From contig JAIOAX010000034.1 of assembly GCA_019873645.1 (NCBI GenBank), positions 1 to 51,718 of the forward strand: a stretch of 51,718 nt of DNA, in the 5' to 3' direction. This document shows, one piece after another, positions 6,803-16,259 of the stretch. The notes beneath the pieces were generated by a model. That model did not search any database and was not told where the DNA came from. It saw only the letters and a program-made list of their open reading frames with translations. The number at the start of each line of letters is the position of its first letter. Within the stretch, counting starts at the first letter, position 1. Both the position numbers and the translations under genes were made by a program. The stretch is from Chloroflexota bacterium (GTDB taxonomy: Bacteria; Chloroflexota; Anaerolineae; B4-G1; SLSP01).

Positions 6803-8365
6803 CTAAATCTTTCCGTCTACCGCCGCCACCACCGTCCCGTTCGCCACCAGTTCACGCACTGCCTCGATGAGCGGGGAAAGCGGCGCGTCGTGCTCCAGGA
6901 AAGGAACGCGCGTGCGGATGGCCGCATAGGCCGCCGCCGTGCCCTGTCCCAGACGGGCGGACGCGCCTAACTGCTGACGGCGAAAGTCAATGCCCTGCGT
7001 GGCCGCCAGCAGTTCGATGGCGACGATGCGTTCGACGTTCTCCAAAACCTGACGGGTATGATGCGCCGCATTGGTCGCCATACTGACGTGATCTTCGGTG
7101 TTGGCCGAGGTGGGAATGGTGTCCGCAGTTGAGGGATGCGCCAGTACCTTGTTCTCCGAAGCCAGCGCGGCGGCCGTGTACTGTGCGATCATAAAGCCGC
7201 TTTCCAGCCCGCCGTGGCGCGTGAGGAACGGCGGCAGGCCGTTGTTCAAGGCCTCGTCTACCAAGCGCGCCGTGCGCCGCTCGCTGATGTTGCCCAAATC
7301 CGTCAGCCCCAACTTGAGGTAATCCAGGGCCAATCCTACCGGCTCCGCGTGGAAATTTCCACCGGAAAGCACCACGGGGCGGCCATCCGGTTCAAAGAAG
7401 ATCAACGGGTTATCGGTGACGGCGTTCAGCTCGATTTCCAGCGCCCAGCGCGCGTAAGCGACCGTGTCGCGCACCGCGCCGTGGACCTGCGGGACGCAGC
7501 GCAAACTGTAGGCATCCTGGATGTCGCGGGGATCGTGGGGCCGGACGAACGTGCTACCTTCCAGTAGTCGCCGCATGTAGGCCGCGTCGTCCACCTGGCG
7601 TGGGTGGGGACGGACGAGATGGATGCGCGGGTCAAAGGCCGCGACCGTGCCGCGCAGCGCCTCCAATGAGAGCGCGGCGGCGATGTCGGCGGCGCGCACC
7701 AGATTCTCTGCGCGCAACGTCACCAGTGTGCCGACCGCCGTGGCGACCGCCGTACCGTTGAGCAGCGCCAACCCCTCCTTCGCGCCGAGTTCGACCGGCG
7801 CAAGGCCAGCGCGTCGCAACGCCTCTGCGCCGGGCAAACGTTCACCGTCGTAAAACGCTTCACCGGCGCCGATGAGCACACACGCCAGATGCGCGAGCGG
7901 CGCCAGATCGCCGCTCGCGCCGAGCGAGCCATAGGCGGGGATCACCGGCACGACGCCGGCGTTCAATACAGCCAGCAACGCCTCCACGGTCTGCGGACGG
8001 ATGCCCGAATAGCCCATCGCCAGCGTATTGGCGCGTACCGTGATGACGGCGCGCACCGTCGGTGCATCCAGTGCGGGGCCCACGCCGGCTGCATGGCTCA
8101 ACACCAGGTTGCGCTGTAATGCCGCCACCTCGTGCGGCGGGATGATGCGCCCCTTGAAGGCCCCAAAGCCCGTTGTGATGCCGTAAGCGATCTCGCCGTT
8201 CGCCAGAAGTGTTTGCACCCCGGCCCACGAACGCGCCATCGCTTCCGCGGCGTAAGGCGCCAGCGTTGCCTGTGCCCCCGCCGCAACGGCAGCCACATCC
8301 TCCATTGTCAAATGTTCGCCGGTGATGACAATCGTCTGTGTCGCAGTCATGATGGTTAGCCGCAC
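6803..8365 (-). CDS. hutH: Histidine ammonia-lyase
   Basis: About 515-520 residues, normal for the family. It would convert L-histidine to urocanate plus ammonia, the first step of histidine degradation, in the cytosol. The MIO cofactor triad Ala-Ser-Gly sits in YGSLGASGDLAPLAHL (residues 150-152 counting from GTG 8365). The catalytic loop YGITTGFG (61-68) and the SH pair in VLSHAAGVG, usual in HAL rather than PAL, are present. Two starts compete: GTG 8365 has AGAAGG 3-4 nt upstream, ATG 8350 is the conventional homology start but sits 18 nt from that site. No hutU, hutI or hutG is nearby, so the gene is isolated from its pathway here. Confidence 0.93.
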   Translation of the reverse strand: MRLTIMTATQTIVITGEHLTMEDVAAVAAGAQATLAPYAAEAMARSWAGVQTLLANGEIAYGITTGFGAFKGRIIPPHEVAALQRNLVLSHAAGVGPALDAPTVRAVITVRANTLAMGYSGIRPQTVEALLAVLNAGVVPVIPAYGSLGASGDLAPLAHLACVLIGAGEAFYDGERLPGAEALRRAGLAPVELGAKEGLALLNGTAVATAVGTLVTLRAENLVRAADIAAALSLEALRGTVAAFDPRIHLVRPHPRQVDDAAYMRRLLEGSTFVRPHDPRDIQDAYSLRCVPQVHGAVRDTVAYARWALEIELNAVTDNPLIFFEPDGRPVVLSGGNFHAEPVGLALDYLKLGLTDLGNISERRTARLVDEALNNGLPPFLTRHGGLESGFMIAQYTAAALASENKVLAHPSTADTIPTSANTEDHVSMATNAAHHTRQVLENVERIVAIELLAATQGIDFRRQQLGASARLGQGTAAAYAAIRTRVPFLEHDAPLSPLIEAVRELVANGTVVAAVDGKI

Positions 8366-8374
8366 CAGCCTTCT

Positions 8375-8405
8375 TTAATCCTGAAAATCCTGTTAATCCC
8401 TGTCA
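8375..8405 (-). repeat. GGATTAACAGGATT-type dispersed repeat
   Basis: On the minus strand this reads GGGATTAACAGGATTTTCAG followed by GATTAAAG, a ~10-base periodic repeat often seen between genes of environmental bacteria. It lies just upstream of the hutH start and overlaps its likely leader. Confidence 0.5.
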
Positions 8406-8448
8406 GAAAATGGCGCAGTGCGTAACTCCTAAAGGCGGACTGCGTCGC

Positions 8449-10554
8449 TTAGCTTCTGCGCCGCCTGAGCACCAGGACCAGCACGGCGACCAGGACAAGG
8501 AGCGCGCCCACGCCGCCAAGCCACATTACACGAGCCGGCTCCGAAGACGGCGCTTCCGGTACCGGGGTGGCGGTAGCCGTGACAGGTTGCGGCGTCGCCG
8601 TTGGTGCAAGCGTCGGCGTGGACGTATCCGGCGGGGGCAGAGGGGTGCTTGTGGGTGGGAACGGCTTCAGTTGCACATAACCGCTGTTCGTCTGCATATT
8701 GTTGGTCTCCTGGCTCTCGACCACGCGCCCTGTGCCGCCTTCCGGCGCCGCATCCACCCAGGCGAGCACGACAAAGGTGCCCACATTCGCCGGTTCCCAA
8801 CGCGCGTTGCCGTCCGGGCCGTTGTTGGCGATGAGGATCATTTCGGAATTGGGCGGCAGGGGATAGGCCGTCTCGGCCCAACTGACAAGTTCGCCATCCG
8901 CCCAGAAGCTACAGCGCACGCCGCCCAGGACGGCGGCATTGCCCTGATTTTTGACGACGGCGCGGAAGGTAACGCCGGCGTCTTTGAGCAACGGGTTTTC
9001 GAGCCACGTGACTTTGCTCACGACAAGGTCCGGGCGCGCATCGGCGGGTGTACCGACGGCACCGCTTGTATCCGGCGTCGGGAGGGGAGTGTCGTCGCGA
9101 TCGAAGACCCAGAACTCCCACAGCGAATACCCCCATTCGGTCCCCCGCCGTAAGCCTTCCATCCGCACATACCGTCCGCGCGCCGCGACGCGATGGTCAT
9201 CCTGCCCACCATCGCTTTGTGTTTCATGGACGATGTCCGTCCACGTTGTACCGTCGTCGGAAACCTGCAATTTGTACTCTTTGCCGTAGGCTGTCTCCCA
9301 AACCAGCACGATGCGGGCGATGTCGCGGACTTCGCCCAGGTCAATCGTGATGGACTGCGGGTCGGTGTAAGCCGATGACCAGCGCGAGTTCAGGCGTCCG
9401 TCCACCGCTTTTTCACCGGCCAGGTCGTTGTTTTCCACCGAGGAGACGACGACAGGCCGTCCCACAGAGATGATGCCTGCGGGTGCAGGGAGCGGGGTGG
9501 GGGTGGGGGCGGGCGTCGGTGTGGGGATGGGCGTTGCGGCGACAAGCCACTCCGGGCGCACGGCCAGGTTGCGGATGCTGTAGGTGCTGGTGATGGCGAC
9601 CTCCAGCCCCCAGCCACGCAGGGTGTCGAAGGTGCTGTCGGTCGTCATGTCCATTTCGGCGCAGTCGCTGTTGCCCGGCCCCCATTCCCACGGCAGATAA
9701 CCGATCTCGTTGAGCGCACATTGCTCGATGATCGTCTGGTAAGGGATGCAACAGCTACAGCCCGGTCCTTTGTTGGCGAACTCGCCGACGATGAGCGGCA
9801 GGTCCAGCTCTACCGACTCTTTGATTTCGTCAATGACGAGCTGCTTGACGCCGGCGCCGCGCCACGCGCTGGGCCACCACATGTGGATGGAAAACATCAG
9901 GTTGTGGTCGGGATCAATTTGGATAAGATACGGCCCGTTCTTCTGCAAACCGTTGATGTCCTGTCCGTAGCCGGAGGCGTCAAGGATCAGTGGCACGTGG
10001 ATGCCGGCGGCGCGCATGCGCCAAATCGCCAGCGTGTAACCCGCGCGATAGGCATCGTCGCCCACGACTGTTTGACCGGCCTCGTTGGCGATGTTGATCA
10101 GCAGATAGGCTTCGTGCTTCTTGAGCACGGCCAGGACATCCGGGCGCACCCAATAATCCACGCAGACTTGCAGGTAATCCCATTTGCCGGTGGAATCGTG
10201 GCAGTCTATCATTGGGATCAACTTGTTGTTGACCGCATTGGTGATCGCCGTATCCAGCTCTTCGGGCGAACCCTCTGTCAGCCAGACGATGCGTACGACA
10301 TTCGCGCCGGTTTTGGCGATTTCAGAGAACGAAGGGACGCCGTCGCGGTCGGTCCAAATGACCATTTTGTTCACGCCGTAGAGGATGACTTTATTGCCGA
10401 AGCGGTCGTAGAGGTGGCGTCCCTCGACGTGAAAGCCGGGGTACTGGCCCGTTTGCGCCGTCGCCGGCATGTGGCTGCTGCTCAATAAGAGTAAGCCGAG
10501 TACCGCCATCAGACAAAACCAATTCCGACACCGAAAGACATGACTTTTGCTCAT
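8449..10554 (-). CDS. Secreted, membrane-anchored GH5-family glycosidase with F5/8C and CARDB domains
   Basis: 701 residues from ATG 10554, which has GGGGGTG about 8 nt upstream; a longer frame to 10596 lacks a site. Order: signal peptide (ends near MPATAQ); GH5-like (alpha/beta)8 domain with acid/base Glu158 (LINIANEA) and nucleophile Glu258 (LIVGEFANK); a PTPTPAPTPTP linker; an F5/8-type C (discoidin/CBM32) domain (AVDGRLNSRWSS...VRMEGLRRG...WEFWVF); a CARDB-like domain (PDLVVSKVTWLENP...VVESQETNN); a TP-rich stalk; and a terminal helix (WLGGVGALLVLVAVLVLVL) followed by RRRRS. It should act outside the cell on a beta-glucan or mannan and remain tethered by its C-terminus. Substrate is not determinable. 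A TACAAT box lies at 10587-10592 on this strand. Confidence 0.85.
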   Translation of the reverse strand: MSKSHVFRCRNWFCLMAVLGLLLLSSSHMPATAQTGQYPGFHVEGRHLYDRFGNKVILYGVNKMVIWTDRDGVPSFSEIAKTGANVVRIVWLTEGSPEELDTAITNAVNNKLIPMIDCHDSTGKWDYLQVCVDYWVRPDVLAVLKKHEAYLLINIANEAGQTVVGDDAYRAGYTLAIWRMRAAGIHVPLILDASGYGQDINGLQKNGPYLIQIDPDHNLMFSIHMWWPSAWRGAGVKQLVIDEIKESVELDLPLIVGEFANKGPGCSCCIPYQTIIEQCALNEIGYLPWEWGPGNSDCAEMDMTTDSTFDTLRGWGLEVAITSTYSIRNLAVRPEWLVAATPIPTPTPAPTPTPLPAPAGIISVGRPVVVSSVENNDLAGEKAVDGRLNSRWSSAYTDPQSITIDLGEVRDIARIVLVWETAYGKEYKLQVSDDGTTWTDIVHETQSDGGQDDHRVAARGRYVRMEGLRRGTEWGYSLWEFWVFDRDDTPLPTPDTSGAVGTPADARPDLVVSKVTWLENPLLKDAGVTFRAVVKNQGNAAVLGGVRCSFWADGELVSWAETAYPLPPNSEMILIANNGPDGNARWEPANVGTFVVLAWVDAAPEGGTGRVVESQETNNMQTNSGYVQLKPFPPTSTPLPPPDTSTPTLAPTATPQPVTATATPVPEAPSSEPARVMWLGGVGALLVLVAVLVLVLRRRRS

Positions 10555-10663
10555 GATGCACACCCCCTGGATAAGTTCACGTCCACATTGTAGCACGAGC
10601 CGATAAAAAGTAGGACCTATTTTCCGAGTTAAGCGATGCGACCTTTGGAAGTCAATCCATCCC

Positions 10664-11992
10664 TCATGCCTGTAACAGACAGGTTACCACTGCCTGCGAA
10701 ACTCGTTCCGCGGCATCTGCATCCCAACAGGCTGCCAGATAATGAAAGTTAACCTGGAGCTGACCGGCAAAAGTTGCGGCAGCAATGGTCAACCCCCACG
10801 GGCTGGCCTGCGTGAATTGCAGTCCGGTTCCCATGTGGAGCCGGGTCAACTCAAGCGGCCCGTATGTTGTCTCAAAGGGAAGTCGCCCTACGTTAGTCGC
10901 TTCGATATACGGTCGGGTATTTTCAAACAGGCGCGTAAATGCAACCGCGTCGGTATAGGTTCGATGAAACAGCAAATGGTATGGCACAAAGAGCATATCT
11001 TGCGCCAGTGCCCGGCGCAGATCACGGTTGACAGCGCGCGCCAATGTCCAGAAGTCGGTGTCCGGACGGATCAGATAAGGCCGCACAATTTGTCCTACCC
11101 ATAGTCCCAAGTGGCGATCAGGAACATCGGCACGGCAGTACGGCCGGGCATTTACCGATGACACACAATCTATAACCGGTTCGGGAACATTCGCCTTTTC
11201 CCGCAGTTCTGACGCCAATGTCAACAACAGTGACGCACTCAACGCCCCCTGCATCGTGGTTTGTGCAACCCGACAGCGGTTGACCAGACGTTCGGTGTCT
11301 TCACGGCTGAACAAATAATGCGTCAAGCGTACATCCCGCCGCTCAAAAGGGATCCATTCTGGCGCCGGATAGTGCCTTTTCCCAAAGCGCAACGTATCGT
11401 AACCATAACGTGTGAGAAGTAAAAGTAGCTTGAACCAACCGCGCACTCCCAACACACTTTTGGGGAACCATTGGGGATCTGGATATAGCATGTTCTGTGA
11501 ACTCACTGGCGGTAATGTAACGCCTTGCGCCAGTTGACCGCAGGCCGCGACGACTTCCCGCACAAAGTGAGCCCCCGACATGCCATCGGCGGACAGATGT
11601 TCAAACGTCACAATCAGATCGGCTTCATTTTTGCGCGTGAGTAATACAGCCCGCGCCAGCGGGCCGTGCGTCAGATCAAATTTGGTGTTGAGTTCGCGCT
11701 CTGCTTCGCTCAGCCAGGAGGCACGGTCGGTATCCGTTAATACGCGCAAAGGAATAGGTAATGTTGGATGAACAACAAAAGCAGGCGGAGACGCTAAATC
11801 CAGGGAGACATTCAAATAATAGTGTTGGCGTTGCACATACGCCAGAGCTTGTTGAAGTCTCTCCACATCGAGGTCACCGGCAATCCGCGCAATCACATTG
11901 AAAGAAAAATTTGCGACCTGATCGAGAAGGAGTAAGTTTTGTTCAAAGCGATTACAAGGACGGTTTTTGAAGGACAACATTGCAGGTTCCAT
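10664..11992 (-). CDS. Condensation-domain / PapA-like acyltransferase
   Basis: About 442 residues from ATG 11992 (MEPAMLSFKN...); ATG 11980 is an alternative with a GGA site. The catalytic motif of the BAHD/condensation superfamily, HHxxxDG, appears as EHLSADG: the first His is Glu, the second His and the Asp-Gly are kept. The second half shows the expected VNARPYCR and WVGQIVRPYL blocks. Free-standing relatives transfer acyl groups to alcohols or amines (PapA-type wax, phthiocerol or lipopeptide acyltransferases). No carrier protein, adenylation domain or polyketide synthase is nearby, so substrate and product are unknown. It is transcribed alone, divergently from the DegV gene. Confidence 0.7.
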   Translation of the reverse strand: MEPAMLSFKNRPCNRFEQNLLLLDQVANFSFNVIARIAGDLDVERLQQALAYVQRQHYYLNVSLDLASPPAFVVHPTLPIPLRVLTDTDRASWLSEAERELNTKFDLTHGPLARAVLLTRKNEADLIVTFEHLSADGMSGAHFVREVVAACGQLAQGVTLPPVSSQNMLYPDPQWFPKSVLGVRGWFKLLLLLTRYGYDTLRFGKRHYPAPEWIPFERRDVRLTHYLFSREDTERLVNRCRVAQTTMQGALSASLLLTLASELREKANVPEPVIDCVSSVNARPYCRADVPDRHLGLWVGQIVRPYLIRPDTDFWTLARAVNRDLRRALAQDMLFVPYHLLFHRTYTDAVAFTRLFENTRPYIEATNVGRLPFETTYGPLELTRLHMGTGLQFTQASPWGLTIAAATFAGQLQVNFHYLAACWDADAAERVSQAVVTCLLQA

Positions 11993-12137
11993 AATTGTAA
12001 GAGTATAAGTTGTGGATTTAGGCTCAGACTGATCATACAAAGATTGATACGCTTTTATTTTAGCGCAAAATATCCAAAGGCGCAAATCAAAAACGCTCTT
12101 TCCTTACAGGAATTTCGTCATAAAATGGGGCTTCCAT

Positions 12138-12167
12138 TTGATTTTATTGAACCAGTATCTTTATTCT
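12138..12167 (+). promoter_or_regulatory. Candidate promoter for the DegV gene
   Basis: TTGATT (12138-12143) and TATTCT (12162-12167) are separated by 18 nt. The transcript would start near 12174, just before the GGAGG ribosome site (12175-12179). Confidence 0.4.
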
Positions 12168-12186
12168 TACTTATGGAGGACATAAC

Positions 12187-13026
12187 ATGGCATCAACATC
12201 TATTTTCGTGGACAGCACTGCCGATCTCAGCGCCGAACTTGTGGCGCGGCACCGCTTGGAGGTCATCCCGCTCATCGTGCACCTGGACGGCAAGAGCTAT
12301 CGGGACGGCATTGATTTATCCTCCGAGCAGCTCTTTGCGCTGATCGAGGCCAACGGCGCTTTGCCGACGACGGCGGCGCCCACCCTCGGAGATTTTATGA
12401 CGGCATTTTCCGGCCACACGGATGGCGTCTTTATCGGTATCTCGTCAAAACTCTCTGGTACGGTCAACAATGCACTGTTGGCCGTGCAGGCTATGCCGGA
12501 ATCTCGCATCCGCGTGGTGGATTCGCTGACGCTCTCCTCGGCCATCGGTTTGCTGGCGCTCAAAGCCGCAGATCTGCGCGATGCCGGCGCCGGCGCGGAA
12601 GAGATTCAGGCGACCATTGAGGCTTTGCGTCCCAAAGTACGCATGTCCTTTGCCCTGGAAACGATGCGTTATCTCTATCTGGGGGGACGGTGCACGGCGC
12701 TGCAAAGTGTGGTCGCCAGCATGCTGAAGATTCGTCCTATCATCGCCGGGATGCCGGATGGGACGTTGGGACTCAAAGCCAAAATTCACGGCGCTCGCAA
12801 GCGCGCCCTGGAAGCCTTGCTCCACGACTTTGAGGCAGCTTTGCCCAATGTGGATCTACAGCGGGTTTTTGTCACCCACGCCGCCGCAGCCGAGGACGCT
12901 GCTTATCTGGCGGAAAAACTCACGGCGCTGGCGCCTATTCAAGAGCTTCACATTACGACCGCCGGCGCGGTCATAGCCAGCCATTGCGGCCCGGGTACGA
13001 TTGGAGTCCTGTATCTGCTGAAGTAA
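12187..13026 (+). CDS. DegV family fatty-acid-binding protein
   Basis: 279 residues, the usual DegV length. The N-terminal signature IFVDSTADLSAEL, the PTTAAPTLGDF loop, IGISSKLSGTVNNA and the C-terminal TAGAVIASHCGPGTIGVLYL are all present. DegV/FakB proteins bind a fatty acid in the cytosol and can present it to the kinase FakA for phospholipid synthesis. No fakA (DAK2-domain) gene is in the window, so a kinase partner is only inferred. GGAGG lies 7 nt before the ATG. The gene converges with the MutS-like pair; a 13-bp inverted repeat lies between them. Confidence 0.9.
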   Translation: MASTSIFVDSTADLSAELVARHRLEVIPLIVHLDGKSYRDGIDLSSEQLFALIEANGALPTTAAPTLGDFMTAFSGHTDGVFIGISSKLSGTVNNALLAVQAMPESRIRVVDSLTLSSAIGLLALKAADLRDAGAGAEEIQATIEALRPKVRMSFALETMRYLYLGGRCTALQSVVASMLKIRPIIAGMPDGTLGLKAKIHGARKRALEALLHDFEAALPNVDLQRVFVTHAAAAEDAAYLAEKLTALAPIQELHITTAGAVIASHCGPGTIGVLYLLK

Positions 13027-13046
13027 TAAACGCTGGGATCAAAGTT

Positions 13047-13115
13047 AGTCAACGGATTCACGGCTTTGAACGGATCGCTTTTATCCATCCGTTTCATCTG
13101 TTGAATCCGTTGACT
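13047..13115. repeat. AACGGAT inverted repeat at a convergent gene junction
   Basis: AGTCAACGGATTC (13047-13059) is perfectly complementary to GAATCCGTTGACT (13103-13115). Two further AACGGAT/ATCCGTT units lie in the loop. The right arm is inside the 3' end of the MutS-like gene and encodes its unusual STDSTDETDG tail. The stem could act as a weak bidirectional terminator, although no T-tract follows. Confidence 0.6.
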
Positions 13116-14607
13116 CTTCAAAGATCTGCCGATACAAATCCACGCCGAAGCTGGTCTCCAACGGCATGGCCTCGATAAGTTTGAAGGTGCGGCTGCCGTT
13201 CTCTTGCCGTTCGGCGCGCAGGAACAGGGCATTTTCCGTCGCCTTCGCGTAAAAATCGTGCGCAAAGGCGTATAAGTGCGTTACGAAGCAGACCTTGATG
13301 TGTTTGTCGAGCAGGGCGTTCACAATCTGCCGGGCGATTTCGGAACCTTCACGTTCATTGGTCGCGGCAAAGGATTCGTTGAAGAGCACCATGCAATCCG
13401 GTTTAAGCTGTCCGACGATCTCGCTCATGCGGCTCAGCTCCTCGTCGAGCTTGCCGCTTTTCATCGTTGTGTCCTCTTCGCGTTTGTAATGCGTGAACAG
13501 CCCGCGACAACAGTGAGCGCGGAAATCCCCTTCTGCCGGAACGAACATCCCGCACTGCATCATCAATTGCGCCAGGCCCAGGCTGCGCAGGAACGTGGAT
13601 TTGCCGCCCTGATTTGCGCCGGTGATGATGAGCAGGTCTTTGCCGTCGGCATTGACGTCGTTGCCCACGACTTTCTTCTGCATTGTTAGCGCCAGGCAAA
13701 CATCGTACAATTCCGTAAAGGCATGCTGGCGGGCGGCAGGGGGAAGCGGCGTAGGAAAGGTGAACGGTTCTCCAAGCGTGTCAAGTTGTTCGCGCAGGTT
13801 CAGGCAACCGATGTAGAAGGCCAGTTCGGTCCGCAAGGCTTTGAAAAAGTTATCAATGTGGTCGGCGGATTGTGCCAGCGCGTTGGCGACCAGATTGATC
13901 CCCCGGTCTTTGAGTTCCCCCAAAGCTCTGGCGCCATGATCGTCGCGCGGGTGCAGACTGAAACTGTAGACCGGCGACCTTTTGGCGAAAACCTGTTTTA
14001 CCCAATGCTGGTTGTTGCGGGGCGGTTTGCGCAGTACATAGTTGGTGCCTTCGTTCCCCGGCCCCAGTTCGGCGCTGAGCAAAACGCCGTCGCGGAATTC
14101 CAGCTCTTGCAGGTGCGCCTCGACTTCGGCGAAATAGGCGTCATTCAGTTCCCGCTGGATCATGGCGAAAAAGGTGCGGAAGCCTTCCGATGTGAATTCG
14201 GCGGCATGCTCATCGGCAATGGCCCTGAGCCGTTTGAGCAGCACGACGAACATCTGCAGCATTTGGATCGCGCCGTACAGGATGCCGCTAGGATAGTGGC
14301 TGATGATGCTCAACCAATGGCGCTGTTTGTTGGCGATGGCATCCAGGGGCAGTTGATAAATGGCGCGGATGACCTCGGGATTTTTCAAGCAGTCCTTGAG
14401 GACATCCTGGCGATAGCGGATGGCGTCGGGATCGGTCAAACTGCACAGGATGGCCTTGTTGGCGACTTCGTACAGGAACTTATCCCCGCGCGCCATCGCA
14501 TTGAACAGGGTCGTCAGTTCCAGGTCTTGCACCAGTGCCGCTTCGTTTGCCGGCGACGGCTGCTTCAGGTCGAAATCCTGATCCCGAAACATCAGAAAGA
14601 CTTTCAT
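13081..14607 (-). CDS. MutS-family ATPase, second of a tandem pair
   Basis: 508 residues. It lacks the mismatch-recognition N-terminal domain of MutS and begins with a helical core/lever region. The C-terminal ATPase is intact: Walker A GANQGGKSTFLRSLG (near residue 330) and Walker B-like CMVLFNESFAATNEREG. Family knowledge: MutS-type ATPases dimerise and clamp DNA; short forms without domain I are not canonical mismatch sensors. Its ATG overlaps the stop of the upstream paralogue by 4 bases (ATGA), so the two are translationally coupled and probably form a heterodimer. The last ~10 residues (STDSTDETDG) come from an intergenic repeat. There is no Smr domain as in MutS2. Specific role unknown. 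Confidence 0.8.
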   Translation of the reverse strand: MKVFLMFRDQDFDLKQPSPANEAALVQDLELTTLFNAMARGDKFLYEVANKAILCSLTDPDAIRYRQDVLKDCLKNPEVIRAIYQLPLDAIANKQRHWLSIISHYPSGILYGAIQMLQMFVVLLKRLRAIADEHAAEFTSEGFRTFFAMIQRELNDAYFAEVEAHLQELEFRDGVLLSAELGPGNEGTNYVLRKPPRNNQHWVKQVFAKRSPVYSFSLHPRDDHGARALGELKDRGINLVANALAQSADHIDNFFKALRTELAFYIGCLNLREQLDTLGEPFTFPTPLPPAARQHAFTELYDVCLALTMQKKVVGNDVNADGKDLLIITGANQGGKSTFLRSLGLAQLMMQCGMFVPAEGDFRAHCCRGLFTHYKREEDTTMKSGKLDEELSRMSEIVGQLKPDCMVLFNESFAATNEREGSEIARQIVNALLDKHIKVCFVTHLYAFAHDFYAKATENALFLRAERQENGSRTFKLIEAMPLETSFGVDLYRQIFEESTDSTDETDG

Positions 14608-16145
14608 GCCGGAATACGCTCCCGAATTTGGTGGTACGTGAGCCGATGTTTTTCGGCGATGGACATCGCGTAGGCCAGCCCGTCGGCCGGCTTGCGGATG
14701 ATTTTGTAGGTGCGCTGGGCCGGGTTTTCGGGCACGACCGTGCTGACCATGCTGACGGTCTTCTCACTCATCCCGGCCAATTCGTCAATGAACGTGACGC
14801 AGACGCACAGCAAATCCAACTGGATGATGCGCTCCATAATCTTCTTGCCCAGGAAGATGGCATCCTGAAGCGTGGTGGAGGTGAAGATCTCGTTCATGAT
14901 GATAATACTGTTGGGTGTGGCGGCGTTGAGGATGGCGTAGATGCGGACCAGATCATCTTGCAGCTTGCCACGTAGATTGCGGATGTCCTCTTCTTTCTCA
15001 AAATGGGTGAAGAGCTGATCGAACAAGAACAACCGTGCTGCTCTGCCGGGTACGGGCAGTCCCAGGCAGGCCAGATAGTGCAGTTGTCCGAAGGTGCGGG
15101 CGAAGGTCGTCTTCCCGCCCTGGTTAGGGCCCGAGACGACGATGATGCGTTCCGGGTCGCGTAGATAAAAATCATTGCAGATGACAGGGATTTGCGCCGC
15201 AACGCACTGATGCGCCAGTGCGATGTCGAAGCTATCCTGGGCTTCGACCTGTTTGTCGCCGACGCCAATCTGCGGATAGCAAAAGTTCAACCCGGCCCGT
15301 CGCAATGGCGCGATGTAGTCCAGGTAGGCAACGTAGAATTGAATTTCGCGGTCAAACGTGCGGATGGTGGGGTCCACAAACTGGGCATGGCGCGTGCAGA
15401 ACTCATTCAGCATCGCGAAGACATCGGGGTACAGTTTGGCAACACAGTCCAGAATTTGCGCCTCGACGTGGCCCATGCCTGATGCCTGCGGCAGTTTGAT
15501 CAGGTAATCCTTGACCGCCCCTTGTTTGAATTTCTCGAAGGTCGCCTCAACTTCGGCACTGTAATCCACCTCGCCTTCGTATTTGCGCACCCGCACGCGC
15601 AGCCCTTTGATCTGGATGCAGTAGGAGATGGTGGCCAGCGCCGCTTTGAGCTGCCGGATGTCGGCCTGCAAAGTGGTGAAAGCATCACTGTTGACATAGT
15701 TGTTGAGGTACTCACGGAAGGCCAGCAGCCCGCGTGAGGTCAGCTCTGCCTGGGCCAGATCGCGCGCCAGGCCGGTCACCGCATCGCAATACACGTCTAC
15801 GGCTTCGACGAACCAGCCGGCCTTGTGGTAGGCATAGGTCAATTCTTCGATCAGCCTGAAATAACGACGCACGACGCCGGTTTTCTGGGCGAAGGTTTTG
15901 ATGTTCTCCAGCAGGGCATCGTTTTCCAGGTCGCGGGCAACTTCCTGGCGGTAATGGATGGCATCAGCATCGCGTAGCGGTGCATAAAAAAACGGTTTGA
16001 GCTGATACACCTGTTTGCCGGCAGTGATCGCGGCAATCACCTGATCCAGGTTCAGGTCCGCGAAAAATGCCGGCGCTGCGGCGTCTTCGCTCGTCGTATC
16101 ATAAGCGCGTCTGGCAAAGAGAATGCTTTGAAAACTCATCTGCAT
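14604..16145 (-). CDS. MutS-family ATPase, first of a tandem pair
   Basis: About 513 residues from ATG 16145, supported by AAGG six bases upstream; a longer frame to 16256 would run into the terminator and is rejected. Layout matches the next gene: a helical core (LEEL-type segments, FEKFKQGAVKDYL) and a MutS ATPase with Walker A SGPNQGGKTTFARTFG (near residue 338), an aromatic/acidic linker, and Walker B-like SIIIMNEIFTSTTLQDA. It also lacks the mismatch-binding domain. The similar size and gene fusion-like coupling suggest an ancient duplication giving an obligate pair. It lies directly downstream of the tRNA-Lys terminator and needs its own promoter or read-through. Confidence 0.8.
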   Translation of the reverse strand: MQMSFQSILFARRAYDTTSEDAAAPAFFADLNLDQVIAAITAGKQVYQLKPFFYAPLRDADAIHYRQEVARDLENDALLENIKTFAQKTGVVRRYFRLIEELTYAYHKAGWFVEAVDVYCDAVTGLARDLAQAELTSRGLLAFREYLNNYVNSDAFTTLQADIRQLKAALATISYCIQIKGLRVRVRKYEGEVDYSAEVEATFEKFKQGAVKDYLIKLPQASGMGHVEAQILDCVAKLYPDVFAMLNEFCTRHAQFVDPTIRTFDREIQFYVAYLDYIAPLRRAGLNFCYPQIGVGDKQVEAQDSFDIALAHQCVAAQIPVICNDFYLRDPERIIVVSGPNQGGKTTFARTFGQLHYLACLGLPVPGRAARLFLFDQLFTHFEKEEDIRNLRGKLQDDLVRIYAILNAATPNSIIIMNEIFTSTTLQDAIFLGKKIMERIIQLDLLCVCVTFIDELAGMSEKTVSMVSTVVPENPAQRTYKIIRKPADGLAYAMSIAEKHRLTYHQIRERIPA

Positions 16146-16161
16146 AACATACCTTGTGAAC

Positions 16162-16203
16162 AAAAAAGCCTCTACTCCACGTTTGGCGACGTGAGTAGAG
16201 GCT
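16162..16203 (-). terminator. Terminator of tRNA-Lys transcript
   Basis: A ~15-bp stem with one bulge, AGCCTCTACTCCACGT (16167-16182) with ACGTGAGTAGAGGCT (16189-16203), followed on the minus strand by six T (complement of 16162-16167). It lies 57 bases beyond the tRNA 3' end and isolates the MutS-like operon. Confidence 0.88.
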
Positions 16204-16259
16204 ATCAGTCCTTCATGACAACGGGCAAACGCCCCGCGAGCCTCATCGCTTTTCAAAGA

